From Idiomarina zobellii (GTDB lineage: Bacteria; Pseudomonadota; Gammaproteobacteria; Enterobacterales; Alteromonadaceae), in the NCBI RefSeq assembly GCF_900100855.1, contig NZ_FNCB01000002.1:310001-374000 (forward strand): a DNA stretch of 64,000 nt, written 5' to 3'. Positions 36,009-46,333 of the stretch are shown here, piece after piece; within the stretch, counting starts at the first letter, position 1, and every line of letters begins with the position of its first letter. The notes below the pieces were generated by a model. The model was not told where the DNA came from, did no database searches, and saw only the letters and a program-made list of their open reading frames with translations. The translations under genes were made by a program, and so were the position numbers.

Positions 36009-38808
36009 TATTAGTTACACAGCGCTGACACAAGTCATCGTGCTCTGACAAAGTGCCAACTTCTTCACGATGATGCCAGCAGCGCTCACATTTTTTATAA
36101 GTACTCTGCTTAACTTCCACCGCCAGTGCCAGTTTCTCCGCTTTAACCGCGTTAGCTGGAGCGTTATCCAATGCTTCAACACGAGCTTCAGAGGTCAGCA
36201 ATGCAAAACGCAGCTCTTCACCTAAACGGTTCAGAGAGGTCGCCAGCTTATCATCGGCATATAAGGTTACTTCTGCCTGCAGCGAGCCGCCAATCACATC
36301 GTCACGACGCGACTGCTCCAGCGCTTGGTTAACGGTGTCACGTACGTCCAGCAGCTGCATCCAAAATTCGTTTTCGGTGTCACTCACACCGGCAAAGTCG
36401 CTAAAGCCTTCATACCAACTTTCGGTAAAGACATACTCGCCACGCTCGCCCGGCAATAAGCCCCAAATTTCCTGAGCCGTAAAGCTACAAATTGGGGCCA
36501 TCCAGCGAACCAACGCTTCGGCGATATGATGCAGTGCGGTCTGACATGAACGACGCGCCAATCCATCAGACTTAGCCGTATACTGGCGGTCTTTAATGAT
36601 ATCCAGATAAAAACTGCCCAGTTCAATCGAGCAGAAGTGCATTAATTTTTGCACCACGCTGTGGAACTGATAGTTGTCGTACGCTTCCAGTAACTGCTTC
36701 TGTAAGTCTGCAGCACGACCGACGATCCAGCGATCCAGCTCGACCATGTCGTCCATTGCAACGGTATCTTTTTTCGGGTCGAAGCCACTTAAGTTAGCCA
36801 ACAAGAAGCGTGACGTATTACGAATACGGCGGTACGCATCGGCAGAGCGCTTTAGAATTTCATCGGATACCGTCATTTCGCCTGAATAATCGGCCGAAGC
36901 GACCCACAAGCGCAGAATGTCGCCACCTAGCTTATTCATCACGTCCTGCGGTGCAACCACGTTACCCACTGACTTCGACATCTTGCGACCTTGCGCGTCA
37001 ACAGTAAAGCCGTGTGTCAGAACTTGATGGTACGGTGCTTCGTCATACATAGCGACGCCTGTGACCAATGAGCTCTGGAACCAGCCACGGTGCTGATCCG
37101 AGCCTTCCAGGTACAAGTCTGCTGGCCAACGTAAACCATCAAATTCGCGTAATACGCAGTGGTGCGTCACACCTGAGTCGAACCAAACGTCCAGCGTGTC
37201 GGTGACTTTACGGTATTTATCCGCTTCATCGCCCAACAACGTCTCTGGCTCTAAATCGAACCACGCCTGCACACCCTCTTTCTCAATCAGCTGTGCAACC
37301 TTTTCCATTAATTCCAATGTATTCGGGTGCAGCTCATCGGTTTCACGGTTCACGAAAACCGCAATAGGGTTGCCCCATGTGCGCTGGCGAGAAATACACC
37401 AGTCCGGACGCCCTTCAACCATCGACTCAATACGGCTTTGCCCCCACTCAGGGAACCAGCCCACTTTCTTAATTTGATCTAATGCGCCGGCACGCAAACC
37501 TTTTTTGTCCATGCTAATAAACCACTGCGGCGTCGCACGGAAAATAATCGGTGTTTTATGGCGCCAGCAATGCGGGTACGAGTGGTTGTAACTTTCTGCA
37601 TGCATCAGGTTGCCAACTTCGCGCAGCTTATCCACGATAGGTTCGTTCGCTTTGAAGACATGCTGACCGGCAAATAGTGGCGTGTCGTCTTTATACACAC
37701 CGTTATCGCCCACTGGGTTATACACTTCCAGTCCGTATTTCTGACCGACCAAAAAGTCGTCAACACCATGGCCTGGTGCCGTGTGGACACAGCCTGTACC
37801 GCTTTCAGTCGTAACGTGGTCGCCTAAAATAATCGGTACTTGCAAATCAAATAACGGATGCTGAAGCTGCAGCCCTTCTAAGTCTTTACCTTTGCAGAAG
37901 CCCAGCTTATGGTAATGCGCAATATTCCAGCGCTCCATGCAGTCCGTGACCAGGTCGTCAGCTAAAATGACGCGCTCTGCCGGCTGTTCGCCGTCGGCTT
38001 CAATTTGCACCAGCGTGTACTCGAGGCCTTCGGCCAAAGTTACCGCACGGTTTGCCGGAATGGTCCACGGAGTGGTGGTCCAGATAACCATGCTGACATC
38101 GCCGTCACCCACATGCCCTTCTGGCGTGCTAAAGCGTTCTACCGTCTCTGCGCTAGCCGCAACAGGCAGACGCACATCAATTGCCGGCGAGTTTTTGTCT
38201 TTATACTCAACTTCCGCTTCGGCCAGAGCCGAGCCACAGTCTGTACACCAATGCACCGGCTTAAAGCCTTGATGCAAATGGCCTTTATCAATAATTTTTG
38301 CCAAAGCCCGAACGCTGTCCGCTTCCTGCTTAAAGTTCATGGTCAGGTACGGGTTGTCCCAGTCGCCTAGTACCCCCAGGCGTTTAAAGTCAGTGCGTTG
38401 CTGATCAATTTGGGTTTGCGCGTATTCACGGCATTTTTCGCGGAACTGAGCTAAGTCGAGCTTTTTACCCGGTTTTCCGTGCTTTTTCTCTACCTGTAGC
38501 TCAATGGGCAGTCCGTGGCAGTCCCAGCCGGGCACATACGGCGCATCAAAGTCGCTTAATGTTTTCGCTTTAACAATAACGTCTTTCAGAATTTTATTTA
38601 CGGCGTGACCAATGTGAATTTGCCCGTTTGCGTAAGGAGGGCCGTCGTGCAGAATAAATTTCGGCTTGCCGTTTTTGGCTTCACGAATTTGACCGTAAAG
38701 GTCATCTTCATACCATTGCTCCAGCATTTTCGGCTCGCGCTGAGCCAAGTTGCCGCGCATTGGGAACGCTGTTTCTGGCAAGTTTAAGGTGTGTTTGTAA
38801 TCACTCAT
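35974..38808 (-). CDS. ileS: Isoleucine--tRNA ligase
   Basis: Class I synthetase of 944 residues charging tRNA-Ile. The HIGH motif is in [19 protein letters not shown] (about residue 66) and KMSKS in [11 protein letters not shown] (about residue 606). The editing domain lies between. The C-terminal zinc site has [12 protein letters not shown] and CQRCVTNI. It lies between ribF (26 bp upstream) and lspA. Confidence 0.98.
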   Translation of the reverse strand: MSDYKHTLNLPETAFPMRGNLAQREPKMLEQWYEDDLYGQIREAKNGKPKFILHDGPPYANGQIHIGHAVNKILKDVIVKAKTLSDFDAPYVPGWDCHGLPIELQVEKKHGKPGKKLDLAQFREKCREYAQTQIDQQRTDFKRLGVLGDWDNPYLTMNFKQEADSVRALAKIIDKGHLHQGFKPVHWCTDCGSALAEAEVEYKDKNSPAIDVRLPVAASAETVERFSTPEGHVGDGDVSMVIWTTTPWTIPANRAVTLAEGLEYTLVQIEADGEQPAERVILADDLVTDCMERWNIAHYHKLGFCKGKDLEGLQLQHPLFDLQVPIILGDHVTTESGTGCVHTAPGHGVDDFLVGQKYGLEVYNPVGDNGVYKDDTPLFAGQHVFKANEPIVDKLREVGNLMHAESYNHSYPHCWRHKTPIIFRATPQWFISMDKKGLRAGALDQIKKVGWFPEWGQSRIESMVEGRPDWCISRQRTWGNPIAVFVNRETDELHPNTLELMEKVAQLIEKEGVQAWFDLEPETLLGDEADKYRKVTDTLDVWFDSGVTHHCVLREFDGLRWPADLYLEGSDQHRGWFQSSLVTGVAMYDEAPYHQVLTHGFTVDAQGRKMSKSVGNVVAPQDVMNKLGGDILRLWVASADYSGEMTVSDEILKRSADAYRRIRNTSRFLLANLSGFDPKKDTVAMDDMVELDRWIVGRAADLQKQLLEAYDNYQFHSVVQKLMHFCSIELGSFYLDIIKDRQYTAKSDGLARRSCQTALHHIAEALVRWMAPICSFTAQEIWGLLPGERGEYVFTESWYEGFSDFAGVSDTENEFWMQLLDVRDTVNQALEQSRRDDVIGGSLQAEVTLYADDKLATSLNRLGEELRFALLTSEARVEALDNAPANAVKAEKLALAVEVKQSTYKKCERCWHHREEVGTLSEHDDLCQRCVTNIDGEGEERRFA

Positions 38809-38834
38809 TAGTCACTGTTTCCATTTCCGCATAG

Positions 38835-39773
38835 TTACTGACTCCGGCACGCTAAAGCATCGCGTGCGCGGGCGGCATCTTTTTCAATTTGTTCTTGTAA
38901 ATGCTGTAACGACGCAAAGCGTTGCTCGTTACGCAATTTAGCCACCGGAGTGACCGTTAAATTCTGACCGTACAGATTGCCTGAAAACTCAAACAAATGC
39001 ACCTCTAGCTGCACTTCGTCGCCATTTAATGTGGGCCGTGTGCCTAAATTGGCGACACCGGAATAAGTTTGTCCACTTTTCTCGTGTGTCGCTGTTACCG
39101 CGAACACCCCATGCAACGGACTTTTAAGACGCTTTAATGGCACATTTGCCGTAGGAAAACCAATAGTTCGGCCATTCTTGCGGCCATGAACCACTTTTCC
39201 CATCATTTGGTATGGTCGGCCCAGCATTTGTTCGGCAAGCTCAAAGTCACCGTCATCCAACGCCTGGCGAATGGCCGTGCTGCTGACACGCTGTTGTTGT
39301 TGACGATAACTGCGCGTGTCGACCACTTCAAAGCCCAGCTTGTCGCCCTCTTTTTTCAGCAGCTCAAAATCGCCTTCTCGCTTAAAGCCAAAACGAAAGT
39401 CATCGCCCACCACCAGGAATTTTACGCCCAGCTTTTTAACCAGGGTCTGTTCAATGAATTCCTGAGCCGGCTGGCTAGCAAACTTTTTATTAAACTCAAT
39501 AACGATATGACGGTCGATATTCTGCGCTTTTAACGCCGTATACTTCTCGCGCCAATTGGTCAGGCGTGCCGGTGCTTGTTCTGGTTGGAACAACTCCTGC
39601 GGCTGCGGCTCGAAGGTCATAACTGCTGACGGAACACCAAGCTGCTTCGCTTTCTCACGCACCTGAGCCAATACCGCCTGATGGCCCAAATGCACACCAT
39701 CGAAGTTACCAATGGTTAGTACGCAGCCATTATGCTCGTCTCGTAAATTGTGAGTACCGCGAATCAGTTCCAT
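38835..39773 (-). CDS. ribF: Bifunctional riboflavin kinase/FAD synthetase RibF
   Basis: Converts riboflavin to FMN and FAD. The 312 residues have the N-terminal nucleotidyltransferase domain (TIGNFDGVHLGHQAVL at about 22-37) and the C-terminal kinase domain (MMGKVVHGRKNGRTIGFPTAN, GVANLGTRPT). No RFN riboswitch is visible upstream; the gene lies 61 bp after murJ in the conserved ribF-ileS-lspA order. Confidence 0.97.
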   Translation of the reverse strand: MELIRGTHNLRDEHNGCVLTIGNFDGVHLGHQAVLAQVREKAKQLGVPSAVMTFEPQPQELFQPEQAPARLTNWREKYTALKAQNIDRHIVIEFNKKFASQPAQEFIEQTLVKKLGVKFLVVGDDFRFGFKREGDFELLKKEGDKLGFEVVDTRSYRQQQQRVSSTAIRQALDDGDFELAEQMLGRPYQMMGKVVHGRKNGRTIGFPTANVPLKRLKSPLHGVFAVTATHEKSGQTYSGVANLGTRPTLNGDEVQLEVHLFEFSGNLYGQNLTVTPVAKLRNEQRFASLQHLQEQIEKDAARARDALACRSQ

Positions 39774-39834
39774 ACCCGAACAGTCTTAAGGTCGTTTGAG
39801 AAAGTCGCGATTATAACCGATAACCGCGTGATAA

Positions 39835-41397
39835 TCAGTACTCGCGAGCACGGAAATGTCGCGGTCGCATCCCCGTGACAAGCAAGGTCACTAAATAGGC
39901 AGCCACGCCAGCACCTATCATTTGTGCCAGTAGCCACGGCCGCTCTACTAAACTACTTTGTTGCCATGCTGTTTCGTCTGGGTTTAGCCATAGAATGACG
40001 CCTATCATGACTGCCGTTGCCAAAATCACCTGAACGATGAAGCGCCACGTGCCTGGCTGTGCTTTTAAAACCCCTTCTTTATATAAGGTAAAGCCCAACA
40101 GGCCTGCGTTAATAGCTGCGGACGCCGCCGTTGCCATTGCCAAGCCTACATAACTAAAGGGAATGGCCAGCGCGACGTTAAACACCATATTCGAAACCAT
40201 AGCAATAATGCCAAATTTGACCGGGCGCTTAGTGTCCTGCCGCGAGTAAAAGCCCGTTGCCAGTACTTTTACCAACATAAAACTGACAAGGCCTGTTGCG
40301 TACGCCATTAAGCTATACGACGCCATGCGCGCATCTTCCGGGCTAAAGGCTCCGTGCATAAAGAGCACCATTAACATAGGCTCAGCGAGTACAAATAACC
40401 CCGCCATAGCCGGTACGCCCAAAAGCAGCACCATGCGTACGCCCCAGTCCAAAGTGGAGCTGAAGTTTTGTGTGGACTTATCAACATGGCGCGAAGATAG
40501 AGCCGGCAGTATGACCGTTGCTATGGCGATACCGAAGAGCCCTAACGGAAACTCCAGAAGCCGGTCTGAGTAATACAGCCAACTGATAGAACCGGTCATT
40601 AAGAAACTGGCTATGAGTGTATCGAGTAACAGATTAATTTGGCTCACCGAAACCCCGAAAATAGCCGGCAGCATCAGCTTGCGAATTTTGGTGACGCCCG
40701 GGTCTTTCCAGCCCCACTTGGGCCTCACCAACAGTCCGGCTTTTTTCAAAAACGGAATTTGGAACAGCAGCTGGATTAAACCACCGAAGAATACGCCCCA
40801 CGCAAGCCCGTATTCCGGTTGCTCCATATTCGGTGCTAGCCAGACGGCGGCAGAGATAATGGCTATGTTTAAAAACACCGGCGTAAATGCAGCCACTGCG
40901 AACTTCCCAAGCGTGTTGAGAATGGCACCCGCCATGGCAGTAAAGGTAATGAACCATAAATAAGGAAAGGTAATGCGAAGCAAGTCACTGGCCAGCACGA
41001 ACTTATGCCCCTGCGGGCCGTCGTTCCACCAGTCCAGAAACCAGCCCATGCCAAACAGCGCCGTGACAATAGGTGATGCAATAACACCAAACAAAGTCAC
41101 CACGGTAATAATAGTGCCCAGCGTACCTGACACACGCGCAATTAAGAGCTGTTGCTCAGGCAACTCTTTGCCTTGCTTGTATTCAGTGAGTACTGGCACG
41201 AACGCCTGAGCAAATGCGCCCTCGGCAAATAAGCGTCGGAGAAAGTTCGGGATTTTGTTCGCAAAGAAGAAGACATCCGCCGCCGCGCCTGCGCCCATAA
41301 GGTTAGCAATGACCACATCGCGCACTAAGCCCAAAACCCGCGAAATGAGGGTCATGAAACTTACGATGAAACCGGAGCGGAGCAAGGCTTTCGACAC
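39835..41397 (-). CDS. murJ: Lipid II flippase MurJ
   Basis: Moves lipid II across the inner membrane for peptidoglycan synthesis. The 520 residues have about 14 membrane helices and family motifs such as NKIPNFLRRLFAEGAFAQAF (about residues 47-66) and FYSRQDTKRPVKFG near residue 380. It is divergent from rpsT, a conserved arrangement in gammaproteobacteria. Confidence 0.97.
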   Translation of the reverse strand: MSKALLRSGFIVSFMTLISRVLGLVRDVVIANLMGAGAAADVFFFANKIPNFLRRLFAEGAFAQAFVPVLTEYKQGKELPEQQLLIARVSGTLGTIITVVTLFGVIASPIVTALFGMGWFLDWWNDGPQGHKFVLASDLLRITFPYLWFITFTAMAGAILNTLGKFAVAAFTPVFLNIAIISAAVWLAPNMEQPEYGLAWGVFFGGLIQLLFQIPFLKKAGLLVRPKWGWKDPGVTKIRKLMLPAIFGVSVSQINLLLDTLIASFLMTGSISWLYYSDRLLEFPLGLFGIAIATVILPALSSRHVDKSTQNFSSTLDWGVRMVLLLGVPAMAGLFVLAEPMLMVLFMHGAFSPEDARMASYSLMAYATGLVSFMLVKVLATGFYSRQDTKRPVKFGIIAMVSNMVFNVALAIPFSYVGLAMATAASAAINAGLLGFTLYKEGVLKAQPGTWRFIVQVILATAVMIGVILWLNPDETAWQQSSLVERPWLLAQMIGAGVAAYLVTLLVTGMRPRHFRAREY

Positions 41398-41510
41398 GTT
41401 TTTCGTCCCTGAGTTATTGAGTTAACATTGCAGCTGAATAAGGATTGTACGTCGACAATGAAAGCTTGTCAGCAAAGAGTCCGAAAAGCTATTTTTTCTT
41501 ACCTCAGCTG

Positions 41511-41538
41511 TTGACTTTTGCGGCAAAAACGGCATAAT
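41511..41538 (+). promoter_or_regulatory. Sigma-70-type promoter for rpsT
   Basis: A -35 box TTGACT (41511-41516) and -10 box CATAAT (41533-41538) with a 16-bp spacer lie about 50 bp before rpsT. A GC-rich discriminator (CGCC) follows, as is common for ribosomal-protein promoters. Consensus match only. Confidence 0.6.
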
Positions 41539-41588
41539 CGCCAACCTTTATAAGAGAAGCGTTCTGTTAATGAATTTAGGAGTTCACC

Positions 41589-41849
41589 TTGGCTAACATT
41601 AAGTCTGCTAAAAAGCGTGCGATTCAGGCCGAGAAAAATCGCCGCCACAATGCAAGCCGTCGTTCAATGATGCGTACTTACCTTAAACGTGTAAACGCAG
41701 CAATTGAAAGCAAAGATAAAGAAGCAGCAAACGCTGCAATGAAAGACGTAACCCCAATGCTGGACCGTTACGCGACTAAAGGTCTTATCAGCAAAAACAA
41801 AGCGGCACGTCATAAGAGCCGTTTAAACGCTAAGATCCAAGCACTGTAA
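41589..41849 (+). CDS. rpsT: 30S ribosomal protein S20
   Basis: Primary 16S rRNA-binding protein of the small subunit. The 86 residues begin (M)[24 protein letters not shown] and are Lys/Arg-rich helices. The start is TTG with AGGAG eight bases before; E. coli rpsT also uses UUG, which takes part in autoregulation. It is followed by a strong intrinsic terminator. Confidence 0.97.
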   Translation: MANIKSAKKRAIQAEKNRRHNASRRSMMRTYLKRVNAAIESKDKEAANAAMKDVTPMLDRYATKGLISKNKAARHKSRLNAKIQAL

Positions 41850-41885
41850 AGAAATTTACTGACCTAGGCTTGTAGCGTAGGGAAA

Positions 41886-41914
41886 GAAAAGCCGGCTTTT
41901 TAGCCGGTTTTTTT
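41886..41914. terminator. Bidirectional terminator between rpsT and fliT-like gene
   Basis: GC-rich hairpin (GCCGGC and GCCGGT arms around a T/A loop), flanked by an A run on the left and a run of seven T on the right. It can stop both rpsT (plus) and the flaG-fliD-fliS-fliT operon (minus). Confidence 0.8.
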
Positions 41915-42209
41915 ATTTGGTATAAGCTCTGACGCCTTTCTTGCTTTTACCAATTTTGGTAATAGCTGCGCTGGTTTCTTCGAGGACTTTTTCTAGCTCT
42001 GGTTGTACTTCATTGAGGTAGCTATCAACCGCAGCAACTGCAGTTACCCATTCGCTAGACTCTGTCCAGCCATCAGGTAACTGTTCTAGAAAGGAAAGTA
42101 TTTTAGGGAGAGTGTCAGCGGCAGACTCATACTCTGAGTCTGCCACTTGTTGTTTTAGCTGCTTGTAGAGCCCACTTAACTGTTCTGGTGAGCGTGTCTC
42201 TTCAGACAA
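41913..42209 (-). CDS. FliT-like flagellar protein
   Basis: A 98-residue mostly helical, acidic protein (MSEETRSPEQLSGLYKQLKQQ...) with a basic C-terminal end (GKSKKGVRAYTK). It lies directly after fliS (1 bp) at the end of flaG-fliD-fliS, where fliT (FliD chaperone) is usual. Sequence similarity to FliT cannot be judged by eye, so the name rests on position and size. Confidence 0.55.
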   Translation of the reverse strand: MSEETRSPEQLSGLYKQLKQQVADSEYESAADTLPKILSFLEQLPDGWTESSEWVTAVAAVDSYLNEVQPELEKVLEETSAAITKIGKSKKGVRAYTK

Positions 42210-42210
42210 T

Positions 42211-42633
42211 TTAAGCTCCGGCTGCCTGCTGCATTTGGTTCATAGCAACGTCACGCTGGTCGGCAGGAATTTGGTCCCATGCGCCTTTAATGTCCAGCAT
42301 TAAACGTGCTACTTCGTCAATTGCATCAATATCCATATCAATAGAGGCGTCAGCAATACGCGTACTCATGTACATATAAAGCTCGCGTAAGTTGCCAGTT
42401 GCCTCAGCGCCAGCAGTGTCATCCAGGCTATAACGCAAAGAATCAACAATAGCCTGGGCTTTACTTAAATAATGGCTCTTTTTCTCAAGGTCTTTACGCT
42501 GAATCGCTCCTTTGGCGTAATTCAGGTTCTCTAACACACCCGCCATCAGCATTTGTACTAGCTGATATGGGTCTGCACCCGCAACACGGGTTTCTAGTGA
42601 GCCTTTGGTGTAGCCTTTAAGCTTCATATTCAT
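42211..42633 (-). CDS. fliS: Flagellin export chaperone FliS
   Basis: Cytoplasmic chaperone that binds the C-terminus of flagellin. The 140 residues have the family pattern YTKGSLETRVAGADPYQLVQMLMAG at the N-terminus, followed by a four-helix bundle. It lies 16 bp after fliD. Confidence 0.95.
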   Translation of the reverse strand: MNMKLKGYTKGSLETRVAGADPYQLVQMLMAGVLENLNYAKGAIQRKDLEKKSHYLSKAQAIVDSLRYSLDDTAGAEATGNLRELYMYMSTRIADASIDMDIDAIDEVARLMLDIKGAWDQIPADQRDVAMNQMQQAAGA

Positions 42634-42649
42634 ACGTAATTACCTCTAA

Positions 42650-44038
42650 TTAATCATTGTCCCGTGTAAATCCAGGGAGGTTTGCAAGCTGAGCACTGAC
42701 TGCATTACCACGGTTTTGCAACTGCCCAACTAAGGAATCCAGTGCCTGATATTTTGAGTTCAGTGTTTCGCGCAGTGACTCCATGCGCAATGCCAGCGAC
42801 TCTCGGCTTTCTTCGACACGGTCCAAACTTTCATTGATAGAGTCTCGGCGCAGTTGCAAGGAGCCACCGGCACCAGCATAGCCGTCTAGTAAAGTTTCCA
42901 TGCGCGCTGCTAAGCCATTTTCGCCACCAATGACATTTTGTAATGCCGATGGGTTTTCAGCGAGCACATCCTTGACGTTAGTGACTGGGTTTTCCTGCTG
43001 CAAGCGGCCATCGTTGTCTAAACCGAAACCTAAGTCAAACAAGGTTTGCCCTTCACCAAAAGTACTAGTCAGCACATTGTTAAGCTGTCCTTTCAGAGTA
43101 CGAACAGTTGCATCACCCTGCATCATGCTGTCTTCGCCACCAATTTCACTGAGCAAATCAACAGTGCTGTTATAGGCTTTTACAAAGCTGTCTATGGACT
43201 TTTGAACACCGGCGTCATCACGAGCTATCGACAACTGCGCCTTTTCAGTGCCTTCCGATTCTTTCAGAGCCGTAATGGTCGATCCCTGAATAACATCGGT
43301 GAAAGTATTGGTGTCGTTGGTAGCCCGAATGCCGTCAATCTCAATAATGGCGTCAGTCGCCTGATCATCTGCGGCAATGGCCATGCCCCCAGCGCCACCG
43401 CCGTTGGCTTGAGTTGAAATAGCGTCAAATTCAGCGTTGTCGTTAGTAACTGTTAAATCATTACCCGCACCGGTGACACTTGAGCGGAAGACTAACTTCG
43501 CTTCAGTACCGGTATTAATAATGTCCGCTGTAACGCCAAAGTTGTCCTCAGATGAGTTGACCGCCTTACGGATATCTTCAAGCGTTGAGCCAGCTTCAAT
43601 ATTTAATGTAAAACTCTCATCACCAGCACCAAAGGTTAACGAACCCGCGTTGGTGTTAACTTGATCATCCGCACTGACAAATGCTCCATCAGCAGACACG
43701 GCGCGACTGCCTTTCGCTAATTGCTGAACAAATAGTTCAAAGTCACCCGCACTGGCATCCTCAGAGCTTTCAACACTGACAACATCACCAGAATCGGGTT
43801 GAGTAACGGACGCTTTCATAGCACTAAATAAGCTACCGTCAGTCAGCTTCTCAGCACTTTCCTGGAGCTTTGATAATGCCGAACGCATTTCACCAACAGC
43901 CGATAGCTCCACGGTTAAGCGGCCTTCCTGTTGGTCCAAGCGGTTTTTCTTAGGAACACGCTCGGCCTCTAATGTCGCATCGATGATGCCCTGCAGGTCT
44001 AACCCTGAACGCGCACCCGTTGATGAAATTAATGGCAT
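42650..44038 (-). CDS. fliD: Flagellar filament cap protein FliD
   Basis: Caps the growing filament and helps flagellin fold. The 462 residues have the FliD N-terminal domain (STGARSGLDLQGIIDATLEAERVPKK), a variable middle, and the C-terminal coiled coil (LDRVEESRESLALRMESLRE...) ending LGNAV-type sequence. It lies 13 bp after flaG. Confidence 0.95.
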   Translation of the reverse strand: MPLISSTGARSGLDLQGIIDATLEAERVPKKNRLDQQEGRLTVELSAVGEMRSALSKLQESAEKLTDGSLFSAMKASVTQPDSGDVVSVESSEDASAGDFELFVQQLAKGSRAVSADGAFVSADDQVNTNAGSLTFGAGDESFTLNIEAGSTLEDIRKAVNSSEDNFGVTADIINTGTEAKLVFRSSVTGAGNDLTVTNDNAEFDAISTQANGGGAGGMAIAADDQATDAIIEIDGIRATNDTNTFTDVIQGSTITALKESEGTEKAQLSIARDDAGVQKSIDSFVKAYNSTVDLLSEIGGEDSMMQGDATVRTLKGQLNNVLTSTFGEGQTLFDLGFGLDNDGRLQQENPVTNVKDVLAENPSALQNVIGGENGLAARMETLLDGYAGAGGSLQLRRDSINESLDRVEESRESLALRMESLRETLNSKYQALDSLVGQLQNRGNAVSAQLANLPGFTRDND

Positions 44039-44051
44039 ATCAACACCTCAC

Positions 44052-44453
44052 TTAAATCTGGTTGTCGAATAAAAATCCCATCCGACTGTTCTCGTTATCG
44101 GCCATTTCTTCAATAGCTTTAGATAACTTCACAACCAATTCTGACGGAATTTGACGAATCATTTCACCGTTGTCTGTATCAATCACCTTAACCACCGGTG
44201 GCTCGTCTCTTTCATCGAATACAAACTGCAAACTGGTATTCCGAATAGTCGATGACTGATTCATTTCCTCTACCGTGTCTGCAATACTCTCACTACTTGC
44301 CTGCTTTTCCACTTTATCAGCGGTGCGTTCCTGAACTTGGCTGACCGCGTCCATGACCTTTTGGTCCTGCGGCCGCTCCGCCTTGTTCGGTGAACCACCC
44401 GCTGCACTACTTAAGGGACTTAACGCGCGGCTTTCAACTGACATGTCTGCCAT
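44052..44453 (-). CDS. flaG: Flagellar protein FlaG
   Basis: Small protein linked to filament length in polar flagella. The 133 residues have a disordered N-terminal half and the FlaG core (LQFVFDERDEPPVVKVIDTD, GEMIRQIPSELVVKLSKAI). The ATG at 44453 is preferred: it has AAGGTGAG upstream, and the first in-frame Met (44492) would lie almost at the expected transcript start of the sigma-28 promoter. Confidence 0.9.
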   Translation of the reverse strand: MADMSVESRALSPLSSAAGGSPNKAERPQDQKVMDAVSQVQERTADKVEKQASSESIADTVEEMNQSSTIRNTSLQFVFDERDEPPVVKVIDTDNGEMIRQIPSELVVKLSKAIEEMADNENSRMGFLFDNQI

Positions 44454-44513
44454 AATACTCACCTTTTCCTTAGTTACTGTGCAGTTTAGCACTAAAACAA
44501 TTATCCATGTATG

Positions 44514-44541
44514 TTATCGGTAAGTCGTGCTGAAAACTTTA
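44514..44541 (-). promoter_or_regulatory. Sigma-28 promoter for flaG-fliD-fliS-fliT
   Basis: Minus strand: -35 TAAAGTTT (44541-44534) identical to consensus, and -10 ACCGATAA (44521-44514), with a 12-bp spacer (one more than the usual 11). It lies about 60 bp before flaG. Confidence 0.7.
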
Positions 44542-44603
44542 GCGTTTAATTGAAGTTTTTTTAAGCGGTATCGATTTTATTGTTAAGTTGCTGAATTACA
44601 GGC

Positions 44604-44636
44604 ATAAAAAAACCGGAGCCAAAGCCCCGGTTTTTA
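44604..44636 (-). terminator. Intrinsic terminator after fliC
   Basis: The hairpin pairs ACCGG...CCGGT with a GC-rich stem, flanked by seven A on the plus strand (a T run on the minus strand), 25-55 bp after the fliC stop. It isolates fliC from the flaG operon. It also has T residues on the other side, so it could act in both directions. Confidence 0.75.
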
Positions 44637-44660
44637 GTAACGATTGAGTTAGTTGAGCTA

Positions 44661-46100
44661 TTAGCCCAGTAACTGCAGTGCCGCCTGTGGACGCTGGTTC
44701 GCCTGCGCCAGGATAGTCTGTGAAGCCTGCTGCAGGATCTGAGCCTGAGTCAGTTTCGCAGTTTCTGCAGCAAAGTCAGCATCTTTGATTCGAGACTTCG
44801 CACCTTCCAGGTTCTCTGCGATGTTCGATTGATTACGAATTGTCGCCTGGAAACGGTTTTGGACCGCACCTAAGTCTGCTCGTTGCGAATCGATACGAGA
44901 AATCGCAGCATCAATTGTTTTCAACGCATCTTGAGAACCTTCATAAGTAGAAATATCTACTTGAGCTACCTCTGAAAGATCTCCTGATGTAGCATTTAGG
45001 GCATCTCCAATATCAGTGCCACCTCCATTATCGGTTACGGCAAAATCGTTACTAGAGGATAGTTCTAACTGAGCATCAACAACCCCAGCATTATTTGCTG
45101 TTGAAAAGTCAACAGTTGTTCCTGCTAAATCTACCGAGCCTGTGTCAGTTGCGCCAGCAGAAACCTTAACACCTTTAACATTTTCTGCTGTAATTTCTAA
45201 CGAGCCATCATCTTTTATCTCGTTGCGAATACCCGATTTACCTAGGTCTTCAGACAGTTTACTCAAGTCACCGCCATAAGCTTCTAAACTGAATGTTTTT
45301 TCACCTATCTCAAGTGTTCCAGTTGCATCATTTGTCAAGTTAGACAATGTTGTGGTTACACTTGTTTTAGCTGAAACGCCTGACTCAGCTGATTTAGCGT
45401 TAATCGTTTCCGATATATCTGTAATAGTAGTGTTCGCATCGCTATAAGTGTAATCTGCGGTGCCTTCCGAGCCTTGGATAGAAAAATCTAAGGTGTTTGT
45501 CGAAGTGTCTACTTCAGTGTAGTCTTGGTTAGCCGCTACCGTTGCACTTGATGAATCAAATGTAGTTGAAGCTCCCTTAACATCATAGCTACCGATTGCG
45601 TCAGCTGACATATTGCCTAACTGAACAGAAATAGTTTCATTTGCATTCGCGCCAACTTGATATTGCTCTGTACCAAATGAACCATCTAATAAGTTCTTAC
45701 CGCCAAAGCTAGTGGTTTCAGCAATTCGAGTAAGCTCCTGCTGCAAGTTACCGATTTCTTTCTGTAATGCTGCACGATCTGAATCAGAGTTTGAGCCGTT
45801 AGCTGACTGGATAGACAGCGTACGCATACGCTGAAGAATGTTAGTTGATTCGTCCAGTGCACCTTCTGCAGTTTGCGCCATTGAGATAGCGTCATTTGCA
45901 TTACGGTTACCCTGATTCAGGCCGTTGATTTGAGAACCCAAACGGTTGGAAATTTGTAAGCCTGCCGCGTCATCTGCGGCGCTGTTAATACGGAAGCCTG
46001 ACGACAAACGTTCGAATGCTTGGTCAAGCGAGTTACCTGAGCCCATCAGCTGACGCTGTGCGTTCAGTGAGCTGACGTTAGTGTTTACATATAGTGCCAT
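44661..46100 (-). CDS. fliC: Flagellin
   Basis: Filament subunit of 479 residues. The conserved N-terminal D0/D1 region ([20 protein letters not shown] through about 170) and C-terminal D1/D0 region (about 395-479, ending [17 protein letters not shown]) flank a Thr/Ser/Asp-rich variable domain. An upstream in-frame Met (46151) would add 17 residues that flagellins lack; the ATG at 46100 has AGGAG upstream. It has its own sigma-28 promoter and terminator. Only one flagellin gene is in the window. Confidence 0.97.
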   Translation of the reverse strand: MALYVNTNVSSLNAQRQLMGSGNSLDQAFERLSSGFRINSAADDAAGLQISNRLGSQINGLNQGNRNANDAISMAQTAEGALDESTNILQRMRTLSIQSANGSNSDSDRAALQKEIGNLQQELTRIAETTSFGGKNLLDGSFGTEQYQVGANANETISVQLGNMSADAIGSYDVKGASTTFDSSSATVAANQDYTEVDTSTNTLDFSIQGSEGTADYTYSDANTTITDISETINAKSAESGVSAKTSVTTTLSNLTNDATGTLEIGEKTFSLEAYGGDLSKLSEDLGKSGIRNEIKDDGSLEITAENVKGVKVSAGATDTGSVDLAGTTVDFSTANNAGVVDAQLELSSSNDFAVTDNGGGTDIGDALNATSGDLSEVAQVDISTYEGSQDALKTIDAAISRIDSQRADLGAVQNRFQATIRNQSNIAENLEGAKSRIKDADFAAETAKLTQAQILQQASQTILAQANQRPQAALQLLG

Positions 46101-46208
46101 GATAATGCTCCTAAGTTTCTGCTTAAGCTTGGATTCAATCGTTGTTGCCAAGCTGGAGGAATGTTTCGGCTTCGTGTTTTGCCTGGTTAAATTTTCCTCT
46201 CACAAAAG

Positions 46209-46235
46209 GTATCGGCAGGATTTGGGGGAGCTTTA
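46209..46235 (-). promoter_or_regulatory. Sigma-28 promoter for fliC
   Basis: Minus strand: -35 TAAAGCTC (46235-46228), 11-bp spacer, -10 GCCGATAC (46216-46209). This is close to the TAAAGTTT-N11-GCCGATAA consensus and leaves a leader of about 100 nt before the flagellin ATG. Confidence 0.85.
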
Positions 46236-46270
46236 GAATTTTTTTGAAAAAATTTGAAGTTTTTAAATAG

Positions 46271-46288
46271 CCTGACATTGATGTCAGG
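46271..46288. repeat. Short inverted repeat between flgL and fliC
   Basis: Perfect 8-bp arms CCTGACAT and ATGTCAGG with a 2-bp centre. It lies between the flgL hairpin and the fliC promoter. On the minus strand it is followed by an A/T-rich stretch, so it may be part of the flgKL transcription end, or a protein-binding site. Confidence 0.5.
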
Positions 46289-46333
46289 TGGAGAACGATA
46301 TAAAGAACGGTCAGTTAGTAATTTAAGCAACTC

